Shown: one piece after another, positions 1 through 11,290 of the stretch
How positions within the stretch are numbered: position 1 is the stretch's first letter
Layout of the letters: each line of letters begins with the position of its first letter
Source: Sulfurisphaera tokodaii str. 7
GTDB lineage: Archaea > Thermoproteota > Thermoprotei_A > Sulfolobales > Sulfolobaceae
Assembly: GCF_000011205.1 (NCBI RefSeq)
Contig: NC_003106.2
Location: 248,001-312,000, forward strand
DNA: 64,000 bases
Direction of reading: 5' to 3'
Program-made: the position numbers and the translations under genes
The notes under the pieces: generated by a model
Told to the model about the DNA's origin: nothing
What the model saw: only the letters and a program-made list of their open reading frames with translations
The model's database searches: none

Positions 1-393
1 AATCCCGATCCTGCATTTTTCAAAATCGAAAAAATTGAGGAGTTTATTATTCAACCATATGAACATGTACTTTTAACCACAGAAGAATATATTGAACTTC
101 CAAATGATGTTATGGCTTTTGTTAACCTTCGCTCATCCTTTGCGCGACTAGGCTTGTTTATTCCACCTACTATAGTAGATGCTGGATTTAAAGGGCAAAT
201 AACAATTGAGGTTGTAGGTTCATCGTTTCCCGTATTATTAAGGAGAGGGACACGTTTCATACACTTAATATTTGCAAGAACATTATCACCCGTAGAACAC
301 CCGTATCAAGGAAAATATCAAGGCCAAAAAGGCGTTACTTTACCGAAATTTAGAACAGAGGCTTCCAAGTTTTTGTCTCTCCATCAAAAATAA
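1..393 (+). CDS. dcd: dCTP deaminase, C-terminal part
   Basis: The reading frame is open from base 1 and ends at 393, so the N-terminus lies outside the window. The translated part carries the trimeric dUTPase/dCTP deaminase signature RSSFARLG, followed by [12 protein letters not shown], which forms the nucleotide-binding pocket in this family. The enzyme deaminates dCTP to dUTP for dTTP synthesis in the cytosol. The C-terminus ([13 protein letters not shown]) is the flexible lid typical of Dcd. Its last 44 bases overlap the 3' end of the convergent gene on the minus strand. A bifunctional dCTP deaminase/dUTPase cannot be excluded from this fragment. Confidence 0.88.
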   Translation, partial: NPDPAFFKIEKIEEFIIQPYEHVLLTTEEYIELPNDVMAFVNLRSSFARLGLFIPPTIVDAGFKGQITIEVVGSSFPVLLRRGTRFIHLIFARTLSPVEHPYQGKYQGQKGVTLPKFRTEASKFLSLHQK

Positions 394-1051
394 TTAGACC
401 TTCACTAACTAACCTTTTGAAAAGTTTAGCCTCTTTTGGATCTAATTTAGATTCAGCTTCTGCAGGATCTGGACTTTTTATTTCCTTTAGTTTATCTATA
501 AATTTATCAAAAAATTCTTGAGATAATGCAATTCTCTCCTTCTCAGTATATATTATTCTTGCCCCTTCCCTTTCTAGCTTAGAAAAATATGCATCAGCGT
601 TTTTTAACTTCAATTCAGATTCAAAGACTACTCCTTGCTCATTAAGAATATCAATAGCTGTCTTTTTTTCCCCCTCTTTTTTCGTAGACTCAAAAGATTT
701 TCTCTGTGAAGGTTGAGGTAGTCTCTCTTCCTTAGTTATGGGTTTACTTTCTATTTTTGATTCCAATTCATCTATTCTTTCTACAATTTCAGCTATTCTT
801 TTTTTTAGATCTTCAAATTGCGACGTAAAAGGATTTATAAGATCTTGGACTTTTCTCTCTAACCTTGAAGTAATTTGTGAAACTAGATCATTAACATTCT
901 GAGGTAAACTGTATGCCTCTGATGAATGAGGAGAAAATAAAATAGCTTTTATATAATCTGTCATTAACACATAGCCTTCTTTCCTTGCTTTTTCCTCTAG
1001 TTCTTTGTACTCCTCATCAGTTAACTTAATATAAATAATCTTCATTAACAC
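350..1051 (-). CDS. RHH-like, coiled-coil DNA-binding protein of unknown role
   Basis: 233 residues. The N-terminal ~40 residues ([23 protein letters not shown]) look like a ribbon-helix-helix fold of the CopG/Arc type. Residues ~55-100 form a heptad-rich coiled coil ([35 protein letters not shown]). A charged linker leads to a C-terminal region resembling a winged helix. I know of no assigned function. Codon 3 (1045) is an alternative start. The gene overlaps the 3' end of dcd by 44 bp, and the next gene in the same direction starts 36 bp upstream of it. A nucleoid or transcription regulator is an inference. Confidence 0.75.
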   Translation of the reverse strand: MLMKIIYIKLTDEEYKELEEKARKEGYVLMTDYIKAILFSPHSSEAYSLPQNVNDLVSQITSRLERKVQDLINPFTSQFEDLKKRIAEIVERIDELESKIESKPITKEERLPQPSQRKSFESTKKEGEKKTAIDILNEQGVVFESELKLKNADAYFSKLEREGARIIYTEKERIALSQEFFDKFIDKLKEIKSPDPAEAESKLDPKEAKLFKRLVSEGLIIFDGETKTWKPLF

Positions 1052-1087
1052 ATAATTAGAAATAATACGATAAAAAATTAGCCTATA

Positions 1088-1789
1088 TTACAACTTTTGT
1101 TTCTCCAATAGTGAATTAATGAAGTTTTCTTCGTAAGGAACACCAATAAATTCAACAGACTCATTTATAGCTACAGTAGGTACACTCATTACTTGATATT
1201 TTTCAGCAATATCCTGGTTCTCATAGGCTTCAACTACATCAGATTCAACATTACACTTTCCAGCTTTACATGCTTCATAAGCAACCATATGAGCCATTAA
1301 TGCAGCATATGGACAATATGGACATGACGGAGTAACCACAGTCTCGATTTTCACATATCCGTTTAATTTATTTTTAATCGCATTTATTGTTTCTGCACTT
1401 AGTCCACTTTCTCCAAGGGATAGTCTCACTACTGTTTCTACTAGAGCTCTTATTTCTTCACCTAAAGGTGCTCCAGTCCATCTTAGGTAACCTTTCATAA
1501 AGGCAACTGTGGGAACTCTCTCTACACGAAATTCTTTAAATATCTCAGCAGAATTAGGATCAGCCCTATCAATAACATGTACAACAGCTAAACTTTTTCC
1601 TTCAGAGTCCTTAGGGGCAGCATCACTCATAAATTGTAGAAACCTTTTTGTTACCTCACAATAATGACAGTGAGGATCATTAGAATCTATGAAAACATAT
1701 ATATCTACTGGATTCTTCATGTCTTTAAGTGCATCAACAAGGGCTTGTTTTACTTCATCTGTAAAGAGTTCCGCGAATTCTTCTTCCAT
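1088..1789 (-). CDS. pdo: protein disulfide oxidoreductase (PDO), two thioredoxin folds
   Basis: 233 residues, the usual length of archaeal glutaredoxin-like PDO. Two thioredoxin-fold units each carry a redox motif: CHYC at residues ~41-44 and CPYC at ~156-159. Each is followed by a cis-proline loop (RVPTVAF and SVPTVAI). In hyperthermophiles this enzyme makes and isomerises disulfides, which are common in intracellular proteins, and is reduced by a thioredoxin reductase-like partner. A short leader separates it from the AMMECR1 gene upstream (51 bp). The C-terminal CPYC is normally the more reactive site; that is family knowledge. Confidence 0.93.
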   Translation of the reverse strand: MEEEFAELFTDEVKQALVDALKDMKNPVDIYVFIDSNDPHCHYCEVTKRFLQFMSDAAPKDSEGKSLAVVHVIDRADPNSAEIFKEFRVERVPTVAFMKGYLRWTGAPLGEEIRALVETVVRLSLGESGLSAETINAIKNKLNGYVKIETVVTPSCPYCPYAALMAHMVAYEACKAGKCNVESDVVEAYENQDIAEKYQVMSVPTVAINESVEFIGVPYEENFINSLLEKQKL

Positions 1790-1839
1790 GCTTTCACGCT
1801 AATAATGATAATTAACACGGTTAAATAAAAATGTATCTA

Positions 1840-2532
1840 TCATAATAAAGATATCTCTTCTTTCTTACATTTAACTTCACTAGGTTTAATAATTAAGATT
1901 TTCTCAGATTTTGGTTTTTCTTCTCTAAATATTATACCTTGAAATTTCTTTATTTTAACTTTATTATTCAACCAACAATCGGGCTCAAGGCCAGCTTTAA
2001 TACAGGTCTCGGCTAAAAAAGTCTCCTCATCCCAACAATATTCCATTGGAACTTGAGGTAATAAAAGACCGCTATAAAGAATACCATATTCAACTATTAA
2101 CCCATCTTCCCCCACCTTAATCTTCTTAGGCAATTCCCATCTATTTTCAACATCAATTTCTTGGGGCTTTGTTAGTACTGTAACTTCGATAATAATATTG
2201 TCAAATTCTCCTTTAGAAAGAGGAGGAAATCTAGGATCAGAAAAAGCTGCAGCAATAGCAGCTTTTGAAACTATTTCTTTAAGAGGAGCTACAGCTTCTA
2301 CATAACCTATACATCCCCTTAATGAAGTAGAATTACCATAATATGTCTCAAGTGTAACAAATGCAAGACCTTTTTTATTAAGTATAGGGTCATTAAGGGA
2401 AGACAAATAATCTTCTAAATTAATCTTTAATATACCTAATTTATTTGCGATAGAATCTCTAGCTATTTTAATAAGGACCTTACCTAAATTCTCATTTAAT
2501 TCATTAACTGCTACTAATTGCTCTTGACTCAT
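1840..2532 (-). CDS. AMMECR1 domain protein
   Basis: 230 residues. It has the AMMECR1 core motif [10 protein letters not shown] at ~75-84, followed by the conserved [11 protein letters not shown]. The family is found in archaea and eukaryotes; its biochemical role is not settled, although a place in the Memo-AMMECR1-radical SAM group has been proposed. Its first 29 bases overlap the end of the Mut7-C gene, so the two are probably co-transcribed and translationally coupled. An 8-10 residue C-terminal extension ([10 protein letters not shown]) beyond the domain is variable in the family. Confidence 0.9.
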   Translation of the reverse strand: MSQEQLVAVNELNENLGKVLIKIARDSIANKLGILKINLEDYLSSLNDPILNKKGLAFVTLETYYGNSTSLRGCIGYVEAVAPLKEIVSKAAIAAAFSDPRFPPLSKGEFDNIIIEVTVLTKPQEIDVENRWELPKKIKVGEDGLIVEYGILYSGLLLPQVPMEYCWDEETFLAETCIKAGLEPDCWLNNKVKIKKFQGIIFREEKPKSEKILIIKPSEVKCKKEEISLL

Positions 2533-2971
2533 TATTTTTTATTTTACTCCTTGCCTTAATAAGGGTATTCTCTATAGTTCTCCAATGAGAACCTTTCCAA
2601 TATTCTTTTCCACATTTGGTACACTTCCATTTATTATCGTCTATTTTTTCCAACACACCATTACATTCTGTGCATCTACTAAAATTAGGATCAGCATTTA
2701 GATCAATTTTGTATTTTTTTGAAAGCTTAGCTAATATATCAATTAGATCTTCTGATGAATAAACAAGAAAGCATTCTAAGTTTTTCTTTCTTGCCCTAAT
2801 ACATAATCCTCTATCCCTAGTTATTATAACTCTCTTAGTTTCTTCTGCTATTTTTAATATTTTCCAATCTTCGTAATTGTTACTATAGAGAGTATCATAT
2901 CCTAAAATTCTTAGCCATCTAGCAAGTTTACCTAACATAGCATCAACAATGAACTTTTGTGATTGCATCAA
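2504..2971 (-). CDS. Mut7-C (DUF82) RNase-like protein with zinc ribbon
   Basis: 155 residues. The N-terminus [20 protein letters not shown] with later ITRDRGLC is the Mut7-C signature, a PIN-like nuclease fold with conserved acidic residues. A C-terminal zinc ribbon has CTEC and CTKC pairs near residues 100-119. The family is predicted to act on RNA; no substrate is established. The start overlaps the stop of the small membrane protein gene upstream by 4 bases (ATGA) and the stop overlaps the AMMECR1 start, giving a three-gene operon. Confidence 0.87.
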   Translation of the reverse strand: MMQSQKFIVDAMLGKLARWLRILGYDTLYSNNYEDWKILKIAEETKRVIITRDRGLCIRARKKNLECFLVYSSEDLIDILAKLSKKYKIDLNADPNFSRCTECNGVLEKIDDNKWKCTKCGKEYWKGSHWRTIENTLIKARSKIKNNESRAISSS

Positions 2972-3216
2972 ACATTATATAGTATTAAAAATATTAAAAT
3001 CCAAGCTGAAAAAAGAATTAATACACCCCTACCATATATGTCCCATTTACCAAAATGGTCAAATTTATAAATAAAGAATAAAAATATCGAAACAATGTAA
3101 GCTATCAGAGGCATTAAAAATGCTATAATTTCGTTATTTAAAAAAAGGAAAGATAGAACACCTGCGATAACTCCAATTATACCCCTAATAATAACTATTT
3201 TATCTTCCTTTTGCAC
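2968..3216 (-). CDS. small membrane protein, unknown
   Basis: 82 residues with about three hydrophobic helices (IIRGIIGVIAGVLSFLF, IIAFLMPLIAYIVSIFLFFIY, GVLILFSAWILIFLILY). No catalytic motif is visible. It is the first gene of the operon with Mut7-C and AMMECR1 and overlaps Mut7-C by 4 bases. It shares a 29-bp intergenic region with the divergent NFACT gene. Function unknown. Confidence 0.7.
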   Translation of the reverse strand: MQKEDKIVIIRGIIGVIAGVLSFLFLNNEIIAFLMPLIAYIVSIFLFFIYKFDHFGKWDIYGRGVLILFSAWILIFLILYNV

Positions 3217-3245
3217 AAGTAGATATTCAGTAAGGGGTTAATAAA

Positions 3246-5033
3246 GTGAATAAAAAGAATTCTATGTCATATCTTGATCTTCTTGCGTGGATAACTGAAA
3301 ATAAAAATGAAATAATCTCTTGTAGAGTTGATAATGTCTATAAAATATCTGGTACGCAAGCATACTTTTTAAAACTTCATTGCAAAAATAGCGACAAAAA
3401 CTTAGTAATTGAACCTGGGAAAAGAATACATTTTACAAAATATGATAGACAGAAAGAAATATCTAATGAAGTGTCATTAATTAGAGCTCATATTAAAGAT
3501 AAAATCATAAATAATATAGAACTTCTAGGGAAAGAAAGAATCATAAAGTTAACCTTTATGGATAGACTTATGTATATAGAATTATTACCCAGAGGTCTTT
3601 TAGTTATAACTGACTTAAACAATAGAATCTTATTTGCTACTGAATATAAGGAATTTAAAGATAGAGTAATAAAACCAAACGTAATATATACTCCACCACC
3701 CCCTCCTCCACCTTTAACAGACGAAGAAATTGATAAATTACTAAAAAAAGGAAATTTATCTAGAATTTTAGGCGTACCCCAAGAGATAATTGAAGCTTTA
3801 GGAATCTCAGTTTTAAACAGGCAAGAATTAGATAATGCAGTTCTAAAAATTAAGAAATTAGAAGAAGACATAGAAAAAGGAAACTTTAACAAATGTCTAA
3901 TCCCTAATTTGACTGTAATACCCTTAAAATTTAATGATTGTATAGAAAAAGATAGTTACAATGATGCATTGGATGAATTCTTTACTAATGAAGAAAAAGC
4001 AATTATAAAAAGTGAAACAGATAAAAAATTGGAGGAAGAAAAGAAAAAACTAGTTAAAACAATTGAAGAAATAGAAAATGAAATAGAAACATATAAGAAA
4101 GAAGAAGATAAACACAGAAATATTGCCAACATTTTAATAGCAAATTATCAGAACATAGAAAATGAGATAAATAAAAACCTTGGTAAAAATACTATCAAAA
4201 TAAAGCTTGACGAGTACGAGATTGAATTAGATCCGAAGTTATCGGTATACAAAAACGCTTCAAAATATTTTGATATTGCCAAGGAATACGCAGAAAAAAG
4301 AAAGAAAGCCGAAGAGACTTTAAATAATCTTAAACAAAAATTGAAAGAACTCGACAAGCAGATAGAAGAAAGGACTGAAGAAATAAGAATTTCATTAAGA
4401 AAAAGAGAATGGTATGAAAAATATAGATGGAGTTTTACAAGAAATGGTTATCTAGTGATAGCTGGAAGGGACATAGATCAGAATGAAAGTTTAGTAAGAA
4501 AGTTATTAGAACCTAAAGATATTTTTCTTCATGCAGATATTCAAGGAGCCCCTGCTACTATAATAAAGACTCAAGGAAATAACGTAACAGAAGATGATAT
4601 TAGAGATGCGGCTGTGATTGCAGCATGTTATTCGAAAGCATGGAAAGTCGGAATGGGGGCTATAGATGTATTCTGGGTAAATGGAGATCAAGTAAGCAAA
4701 TCTCCGCCTAGCGGAGAATATCTTAAGAAAGGGTCTTTTATGATTTATGGAAAGAAGAACTTTATAAATAACGTTAAGATGCAATTGTTTCTTGGTTTAA
4801 CCGAAGATTTTAAGATAATCGTAGGTAGTGAAGAAGTAGTAAAGAAATATAGCAGTTTTAATATTTTTATTCTTCTTGAACCTGGCGATGAAGATCCTAG
4901 CAAATTATCTGCAAAAATAATCAAAATTTTACAAGAAAAATTAAAATTAAAAGGTTTACGAACATTACAAGATGACATAATAAGATCTCTTCCTGGTAAA
5001 AGCAAAATAGTAGCAATAAAGAATAAAACTTAG
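3246..5033 (+). CDS. rqcH: NFACT protein, RqcH/Rqc2 homologue
   Basis: 595 residues. NFACT-N domain at ~1-200, long coiled coil at ~240-390, and a C-terminal NFACT-R (DUF814) domain with GRDIDQNESLVRKLL and DIFLHADIQGAP. Family members bind stalled 60S/50S subunits carrying peptidyl-tRNA and recruit charged tRNA for C-terminal tailing in ribosome quality control. A run of seven prolines (residues ~148-155, coded at 3691-3714) precedes LTDEEID and would itself need aIF5A for efficient translation. Only the first NTD motif block is recognisable by eye. It is followed 25 bp downstream by the Rio2 gene. Confidence 0.9.
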   Translation: MNKKNSMSYLDLLAWITENKNEIISCRVDNVYKISGTQAYFLKLHCKNSDKNLVIEPGKRIHFTKYDRQKEISNEVSLIRAHIKDKIINNIELLGKERIIKLTFMDRLMYIELLPRGLLVITDLNNRILFATEYKEFKDRVIKPNVIYTPPPPPPPLTDEEIDKLLKKGNLSRILGVPQEIIEALGISVLNRQELDNAVLKIKKLEEDIEKGNFNKCLIPNLTVIPLKFNDCIEKDSYNDALDEFFTNEEKAIIKSETDKKLEEEKKKLVKTIEEIENEIETYKKEEDKHRNIANILIANYQNIENEINKNLGKNTIKIKLDEYEIELDPKLSVYKNASKYFDIAKEYAEKRKKAEETLNNLKQKLKELDKQIEERTEEIRISLRKREWYEKYRWSFTRNGYLVIAGRDIDQNESLVRKLLEPKDIFLHADIQGAPATIIKTQGNNVTEDDIRDAAVIAACYSKAWKVGMGAIDVFWVNGDQVSKSPPSGEYLKKGSFMIYGKKNFINNVKMQLFLGLTEDFKIIVGSEEVVKKYSSFNIFILLEPGDEDPSKLSAKIIKILQEKLKLKGLRTLQDDIIRSLPGKSKIVAIKNKT

Positions 5034-5058
5034 GATTTGTAATATTAAGTTAAACATT

Positions 5059-5925
5059 ATGGCTGTTTTAACATTAGCAGAAAGAGCCTCTCTAGTAGGA
5101 CCCCTTGATTATAAAGTTTTGAAAACTATTTACGAATTAAATTCTAATTATGAATATGTTCCATATTCTGTAATAATAAACAAACTAGGATTATTAGAAA
5201 GAGAACTTAAAGAGGTTCTTCTAAAATTATACAATCTAAAGCTCGTATCTAAAGAAAAAGTATTGAAAGAAACAGGGTACAGAATTACTTTCGCTGGCTT
5301 AGATACTTTAGCAATTAAAAAATTATATGCTAATAAAGTACTAAATAAATTAGGAATAATAATAGGTGAAGGAAAAGAAAGTAATGTCTACTTTGGATAT
5401 GATTTCTCAGATGAAACAATAATAGTAAAATTCCATAGAGTAGGCAGAACTAGTTACAAAAATATAAGAAAAATACGTGGAATAAAATATAAAGAAGATT
5501 GGATAAAATTAACAATAGAAAATGCTGAAAGAGAATTTAGCGCATTAAGTTGCCTTACTAATAATTATGCAAACGTTCCTAAACCGTTAGGTCAAGCTTA
5601 CAATGCTGTTGCTATGGAATATATTCAAGGTAATGAATTATATAGAACTAATTTGAATAACCCAGAGGAAGTATTAGAAGAAATAATCTCTAATGTCAGA
5701 ATTGCATACCAATACTGCGGCAAGTTAGTACACGGCGATTTAAGTGAATATAACATATTAATAAGAGAGGATGGTAAGCCATATATTATAGATTGGCCCC
5801 AATGGAAAAAAGATGATGAAGACTTATTATTTAGAGATCTAACAAATATATTATATTACTTTAATAAAAAATATGAAATATATAAAGATATTGATCAAGT
5901 AATAAATTATATAAAGGGGGAATAA
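5059..5925 (+). CDS. rio2: RIO2-type atypical protein kinase
   Basis: 288 residues. The N-terminal winged helix (~1-85) is the RIO2 hallmark. The kinase part has the glycine-poor loop GEGKESNVY, catalytic loop VHGDLSEYNIL and metal-binding IIDWPQW in place of DFG. Rio2 acts as an ATPase in 40S/30S subunit maturation. It overlaps the next gene by one base (TAATG). Position between NFACT and DUF460 fits a ribosome-linked operon; that link is inference. Confidence 0.94.
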   Translation: MAVLTLAERASLVGPLDYKVLKTIYELNSNYEYVPYSVIINKLGLLERELKEVLLKLYNLKLVSKEKVLKETGYRITFAGLDTLAIKKLYANKVLNKLGIIIGEGKESNVYFGYDFSDETIIVKFHRVGRTSYKNIRKIRGIKYKEDWIKLTIENAEREFSALSCLTNNYANVPKPLGQAYNAVAMEYIQGNELYRTNLNNPEEVLEEIISNVRIAYQYCGKLVHGDLSEYNILIREDGKPYIIDWPQWKKDDEDLLFRDLTNILYYFNKKYEIYKDIDQVINYIKGE

Positions 5926-7748
5926 TGCGGGTATTAGGCGTAGATATAGAAGCGGGGAAAAGCCCTAATTCCTCTCAACCACCTTCTTATGCAGTAGTAA
6001 TTATTAATGAAAAAGGAGAAATTGAAGAAAAATATGAGAATGTAAGTATTGGTAAACTTATACGAATTATATGGGAAAAGAAACCAGAAGTTATAGCAAC
6101 TGATAATATATATGAACTAGCGACTAATGAAAAACAATTAATTAAATTACTTTCTTTATTACCAGATAATTTACAAATAATACAGACTACGTATATAAAT
6201 GGGCAATTTAAAGATATAAGAGAAGTAGCTAGAGAGAATGGCATAGATATTCAAGGAAAAACTAACCCACTAAAAACAGCCTACTTAGCAGCACTTTTAG
6301 CCTTAAAAGGTCTTGGCACACCAATTAAAGCAATAGAAAATAAAACAAAGATTATTATAAGTAGAGGTAGAGCTCTTGGCCCTGGAGGAATGAGTAGTAA
6401 CAGGTATAAACGACATATTAGAGGACTAGTATTAAGAGTTATGAAAGAAATTAAAGAAAAATTAGATAAAAATGGTTTTGATTATGACTATACTATAAAG
6501 AGGACAAAGGCTGGCATAGAAAAAGCTGTATTTATTGTGTATGCTCCTCGTCAAAGTTTGAATGGAATAATTAAAAAAATGAAAGGGCACGACTTAGTGG
6601 TTGATATAAAACCTATATTCAAAAGTAAAATTGAATTTGTAGATAAGGAAAAATTCTCGAGAAAACCAGTTATAGTTGGAATAGATCCTGGAATTGAAGT
6701 AGGAATATCTATAATTGACCTATATGCTAATCCAGTATATCTCAATAGTAAAAGAAATATTGATAGAGAAGAAATTATTAATATAATAAGACAAAATGGG
6801 AAACCAGTATTGATAGCTACTGATGTAAACCCCGTGCCGGACACGGTGAGAAAAATAGCTGCACAGCTTAGATGCAAAATCTATGAGCCAGAAAGGCCTT
6901 TATATATAGATGAAAAAATGGAGTTAGTCAGTAAGTTTTCCGAAATACATAAAATTAAAATTGATGATCCTCATATAAGAGATTCTTTGTCTGCGGCATT
7001 AAAAGCATATTATGATTTTTCTCATAAATTGAGACAAATTGAAGGTTTTCTTGGAAGATTAGACTTAGATATAGAAGAAGATAAGATAATTGAATGTGTA
7101 ATTAACGGAAATACAATAAATGAATGTATTGAGAAAGAAATTGAAAAAGAAGTTACAGTTACAACAAGAATAGAACAGCCTAAAAACATAGAAAATAAAC
7201 AGATTAGTAATTCTGCTCAATCAATTAATAATGAACTGCTTGAATATAAGAAAGAAAATGAAAGATTAAAAAGATATATAAAACAACTGTTACAATATAA
7301 AGAATATCTAGAGCATAGAATAGATGAAATAAAAGCCTCAATTAACATAGAAGTAGAGAAAGATAGAAGAATATATGAACTCCATACTATAATAAGTACT
7401 TATTTAAAGCAAATCGCATCACTGAAAGATCAAATAGAAAATAAAGACAAAGAAATATCAAAATTAAAAGAGATAATAAGAGGTCTAATCTATGGAGATA
7501 AGACTGCATTACATAAATCACAATTACCACCTTACTTTAAAATAGAGAAAAATAGGATTATATTTGCAGACCAAGAAATTAGCAGTGAGATATTAGATCT
7601 AATCATAGATGATTATGTAATATTAGAAAAAACTTTACTAAGAGACTTAGAACTGTTAAATAAAGAGAGATTGATGAATATAGATACAAACATAGATCTT
7701 AAAAGAATTATTGATGAATATAGGAAACAACGTTTTAGAACAGCATAA
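5925..7748 (+). CDS. DUF460 protein with RNase H-like folds and coiled coil
   Basis: 607 residues. The N-terminus [11 protein letters not shown] and an internal [18 protein letters not shown] (~245-265) are two RNase H/resolvase-like strand motifs with conserved aspartates, the second of DUF460 type. Residues ~420-520 form a coiled coil, followed by a small C-terminal domain. A nuclease or structural role in nucleic acid metabolism is predicted for the family; none is proven to my knowledge. Start is coupled to rio2 (TAATG), and the last 14 bases overlap the convergent SAM synthetase gene. Confidence 0.85.
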   Translation: MRVLGVDIEAGKSPNSSQPPSYAVVIINEKGEIEEKYENVSIGKLIRIIWEKKPEVIATDNIYELATNEKQLIKLLSLLPDNLQIIQTTYINGQFKDIREVARENGIDIQGKTNPLKTAYLAALLALKGLGTPIKAIENKTKIIISRGRALGPGGMSSNRYKRHIRGLVLRVMKEIKEKLDKNGFDYDYTIKRTKAGIEKAVFIVYAPRQSLNGIIKKMKGHDLVVDIKPIFKSKIEFVDKEKFSRKPVIVGIDPGIEVGISIIDLYANPVYLNSKRNIDREEIINIIRQNGKPVLIATDVNPVPDTVRKIAAQLRCKIYEPERPLYIDEKMELVSKFSEIHKIKIDDPHIRDSLSAALKAYYDFSHKLRQIEGFLGRLDLDIEEDKIIECVINGNTINECIEKEIEKEVTVTTRIEQPKNIENKQISNSAQSINNELLEYKKENERLKRYIKQLLQYKEYLEHRIDEIKASINIEVEKDRRIYELHTIISTYLKQIASLKDQIENKDKEISKLKEIIRGLIYGDKTALHKSQLPPYFKIEKNRIIFADQEISSEILDLIIDDYVILEKTLLRDLELLNKERLMNIDTNIDLKRIIDEYRKQRFRTA

Positions 7749-8952
7749 CTTTATTTTCCAATATTAGATCTGATATCTTAGTTATAGACCCTAATATCTC
7801 ATCAGATATTCCTTCAATTTCTCTTTTCATTTCAGAAGTCAAACTACCATTTTCTGTGGTCACTTGGACATTTGCTATTAAAGGATCATCTATAGGCCTA
7901 CCAATTTGGCCTAATACCTCAACTTGAACATTCTTAACTCCTTTAACTTCAGTAGAAACTTTTTGAGCAATTAGATTAGCGACGATGTTGTATATTTTTC
8001 CTACATGGTTTACTGGATTCTTTCCTGCAGTAGCCTCTAATGACATAGGTCTCATTGGGGTTATTAGTCCAGTAGCCCTATTGCCTCTTCCAGTCATACC
8101 ATCGTCTCCATGCTCAGCTGACGTTCCCGTCACAGTCAAATATACAATTCCTTTATCTATTTTGTCTCCAGTATTTATGTTAACTTTTACATCATAATCT
8201 GGTACAAGCTTACTCGCTAGATCTAAGATAGCTTGTTTTGCCTCTTCTTTTACAGCAATATAATGATTTAAATCACTTACTAATTGACTTATAACTGCCA
8301 TTGCAATAGTTAATTCAATTGTTTTACCTTTTCTTAATCCCATAACTTTTATATCTTCCCCTATTTCAGGTATTTTAGCTTTCATTTCCTTAGAGTTAAG
8401 ATATCTTTCTGTCTGATAAACTAAATTTTCTAACTTTGAGTAAGGTGCGAATCCTACTCCAAAACTAGTATCATTCGATAAGGGAACTGATTTCTTAGCT
8501 ACCTCAAATATTCCAACGAGATCAGCTGAACCCTTGCCTATTTTATAGTCAACTATAACATGCTTTTCCGGGTCTAAATACCTAAAGTGTTCTTTAATCC
8601 ATTCCTTAACACTTTCAATAATAATAGTTCCAACCGGTATGCTTTCAATTCCAGACTCGGTCTTCACTTCAGTGGTAGCTCTTCCGGCTACAATAATATA
8701 AATCGGTTGTAAAACTTCTCCCCCTTTAAATCTAGGTGATGCTTGTCCTCCTACAACTAATGTTTTATCCAAATTATGATGAAGTATTGTACCATATCTT
8801 TTGAGATAATAGAGGGATAATTTTCTACTTGCTTCTTCTGATGCAGAATCTGCTATATAGTCTGGATGACCAGTACCCTTACGCTCTACAAGCTCCACTT
8901 CTAACGAATCTATATCAACCCAATGGCTTAACTGCACGTTTATGTTTCTCAT
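7735..8952 (-). CDS. mat: S-adenosylmethionine synthetase, archaeal type
   Basis: 405 residues, the standard length for the archaeal MAT family. Conserved blocks: [20 protein letters not shown] near the N-terminus and [17 protein letters not shown] around residue 280. It makes S-adenosylmethionine from methionine and ATP in the cytosol. The divergent archaeal sequence is not alignable by eye with bacterial MetK. It follows the LSm gene by 32 bp on the same strand, and converges on DUF460 with a 14-bp overlap. Confidence 0.96.
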   Translation of the reverse strand: MRNINVQLSHWVDIDSLEVELVERKGTGHPDYIADSASEEASRKLSLYYLKRYGTILHHNLDKTLVVGGQASPRFKGGEVLQPIYIIVAGRATTEVKTESGIESIPVGTIIIESVKEWIKEHFRYLDPEKHVIVDYKIGKGSADLVGIFEVAKKSVPLSNDTSFGVGFAPYSKLENLVYQTERYLNSKEMKAKIPEIGEDIKVMGLRKGKTIELTIAMAVISQLVSDLNHYIAVKEEAKQAILDLASKLVPDYDVKVNINTGDKIDKGIVYLTVTGTSAEHGDDGMTGRGNRATGLITPMRPMSLEATAGKNPVNHVGKIYNIVANLIAQKVSTEVKGVKNVQVEVLGQIGRPIDDPLIANVQVTTENGSLTSEMKREIEGISDEILGSITKISDLILENKVMLF

Positions 8953-8984
8953 TAGAATACACTCACCGATGTATTCTTATAAAA

Positions 8985-9257
8985 TTATTTTCCCATTAAA
9001 GCTTCGTAATCAACACTTATGAAAAGTATATTGCTACCTCTTATTAGAACTCTTCCATATTTTGCAACAGGTTCAGCTGTACCTTCTCTTGTCTCAATAC
9101 AGTCTCTCAGTACTAAATTCATTGTACCATCACTTTGTTCTAATCTACCAACGTATTCTGATCCATCCTTAAGTTTCACTAATACAATTTTATTTGTTGC
9201 AGTTTTTAAACTCTTTAATGGATTTTCTATCTTTGCTTGCACTATAGTCATCCTCAT
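8985..9257 (-). CDS. LSm (Sm-like archaeal) RNA-binding protein
   Basis: 90 residues. Sm1 motif [24 protein letters not shown] and Sm2 motif [13 protein letters not shown] are both intact. Such proteins form heptameric rings that bind U-rich RNA. An N-terminal extension of ~15 residues precedes the Sm fold; codon 3 (ATG) is an alternative start. It sits 32 bp upstream of the SAM synthetase gene. Confidence 0.92.
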   Translation of the reverse strand: MRMTIVQAKIENPLKSLKTATNKIVLVKLKDGSEYVGRLEQSDGTMNLVLRDCIETREGTAEPVAKYGRVLIRGSNILFISVDYEALMGK

Positions 9258-9345
9258 TTTCTTTTCTGTTACTGACTAATATAAAAGGGTTCTTGTCTCT
9301 TAGCCACATCCTTTTTAAAGGGAAAAATTTTTAATTTATATAAAC

Positions 9346-9657
9346 GTGGAACTAACAGTATCAGACCCAGAAGATATATTAAAAATTTCTAGGGCTTTAT
9401 CCGTAATATCAAGAATAAACATATTAAAACTAGTAGCTGAAAATGAAATGAGTATTACTGAATTAAGTGAAGTATTACACATGACAAAAGCTAATATTAG
9501 CATGCATATTAGTGAACTAGAAAATGCTGGATTAATTGAAATATCTTATAAAAATGGAATAAAAGGTATAAAAAAGATTATAAAATTAAAATATGATAAA
9601 ATTATTATTAATTTAAACTCCAGCAGCAGCTCTAAGGAAACCTATAAAGACGGGTGA
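9346..9657 (+). CDS. ArsR-like HTH transcription regulator
   Basis: 103 residues, GTG start. The winged helix has [24 protein letters not shown] followed by recognition helix [20 protein letters not shown]. No metal-binding cysteines are seen, so the signal is unknown. A TATA-like TTTATATAA lies just upstream of the GTG. Its last 45 bases overlap the 3' end of pyrG on the other strand. Confidence 0.85.
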   Translation: MELTVSDPEDILKISRALSVISRINILKLVAENEMSITELSEVLHMTKANISMHISELENAGLIEISYKNGIKGIKKIIKLKYDKIIINLNSSSSSKETYKDG

Positions 9658-11208
9658 AGGAGCTAAAGGCCTACTTTTATATTCTGGATGACCTTGTAAC
9701 CCTAGGAAGAATTTATGGTTCTTAAGCTCAATCATTTCTACCAGACCATTCTCACTTACACCAGATATTACCAGACCACCTTTCTGTAAAAGATCTACAT
9801 ATTCTGGGTTTACCTCATATCTATGTCTATGCCTCTCATATACTTCTATGTTTCCGTAAATTCTATAAGCTAATGTTCCTTCTTTAACGATTACCTTTTG
9901 AGATCCTAATCTCATTGTACCACCAATTTGTACAACTTTCTTTTGCTCGTCTAATAGTGTGATTACTGGATGGGGTGTATTAGGATCAACCTCAGTAGTA
10001 TGAGCTTTTTCTAGCCCTAACACATTTCTTGCAAATTCTACTACTGCTAGTTGCATACCATAACAGATACCAAGGAATGGTACATTATTTTCTCTCGCAT
10101 ATTTAATTGCAAGAATTTTTCCCTCCACTCCGCGTGAACCAAATCCGGGTAGAACTATTATCCCGTCAACAGATTTCAATTTATCAATTGCTTCTTTTGA
10201 ATTTTCTATGTCAGTCGATTCTATCCAAACTAGAACAGGCTTGATATGAAGCTTAGCAGCTGCATGGTAAATCGCTTCCTTAATACTAATGTAGCTATCT
10301 TTAAGCTTTGTATACTTTCCCACAAGAGCAATTTTTACTTCTTTATCAGCTGTCTTTAAATTATCTATAAAGCGGATCCATTCAGATAGATTAGGCTGAT
10401 TATCTGGTAAGTTAAGTTTACTTAAAATCTTACTTGCTAAGCCTTGTTTTTCTAGGATTAGAGGAACTTCATAAGTCATATTGACATCATAGTTAGAAAA
10501 GATGTATTCTGGTTTTACATTCGTAAACAATGCAATCTTCTTTTTTGTTTCTTCATCTAGTGGAACTACAGATCTAGCAACTATGATATCTGGCTGTATA
10601 CCTATTCTTCTTAATTCTTGCACGCTATGTTGTAAAGGTTTAGTTTTTATTTCCTCAGTTACTTTAAGGAATTCGACTAAGGCAACATGAACAAAAACTA
10701 CATTTCCTTCTTCCTCTTCTAGTTTTAATTGTCTTACTGCTTCTAAGAATGGTAAACCTTCTATATCTCCAACAGTTCCGCCTATCTCAACGATAGTAAT
10801 GTCTGCATTTGCCATATTAGAAGCATATCTTATCATACTCTTTATTTGATCCGTAACATGAGGTATAATTTGAACTGTTTGACCCAAATATTTTCCTTGC
10901 CTCTCATTCTTTATAACTTCAAAGTAAACCTTACCAGCAGTAATATTATTGTAACTATACATATTAATACCTACAAATCTTTCATAATGACCTAAATCTA
11001 GATCTGTTTCTGCTCCATCATCTGTTACAAAAACTTCTCCATGCATATATGGATTCATAGTACCCGCATCAACATTAAGATATGGATCTACCTTAACCAT
11101 TGTTATCTTATATCCTCTATTTTTTAAAAGTAATCCTATAGAAGCAGCTACCGTGCCTTTACCAACACTTGATAATACTCCTCCAGTAATTATAATATAC
11201 TTTGTCAA
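9613..11208 (-). CDS. pyrG: CTP synthase
   Basis: 531 residues. The synthetase domain opens with [19 protein letters not shown] and has [20 protein letters not shown]. The class I glutamine amidotransferase domain has nucleophile [12 protein letters not shown] and the catalytic histidine/glutamate in [12 protein letters not shown]. It converts UTP to CTP. The C-terminus overlaps the ArsR gene by 45 bp in a convergent arrangement. Upstream, 82 bp separate it from the divergent HUMPS gene. Confidence 0.97.
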   Translation of the reverse strand: MTKYIIITGGVLSSVGKGTVAASIGLLLKNRGYKITMVKVDPYLNVDAGTMNPYMHGEVFVTDDGAETDLDLGHYERFVGINMYSYNNITAGKVYFEVIKNERQGKYLGQTVQIIPHVTDQIKSMIRYASNMANADITIVEIGGTVGDIEGLPFLEAVRQLKLEEEEGNVVFVHVALVEFLKVTEEIKTKPLQHSVQELRRIGIQPDIIVARSVVPLDEETKKKIALFTNVKPEYIFSNYDVNMTYEVPLILEKQGLASKILSKLNLPDNQPNLSEWIRFIDNLKTADKEVKIALVGKYTKLKDSYISIKEAIYHAAAKLHIKPVLVWIESTDIENSKEAIDKLKSVDGIIVLPGFGSRGVEGKILAIKYARENNVPFLGICYGMQLAVVEFARNVLGLEKAHTTEVDPNTPHPVITLLDEQKKVVQIGGTMRLGSQKVIVKEGTLAYRIYGNIEVYERHRHRYEVNPEYVDLLQKGGLVISGVSENGLVEMIELKNHKFFLGLQGHPEYKSRPLAPSPVFIGFLRAAAGV

Positions 11209-11290
11209 TCGGAAATCACAGCTAAAAATATCACACAGTGAGTTTTAAAAATCATTTGTTAACTTTTATGTAGAAATACCTATTGGTGGA

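Noticed and set aside
3488-3892. Antisense ORF with a poly-glycine stretch opposite the NFACT gene
   Set aside because: It is the shadow of the poly-proline run on the other strand.
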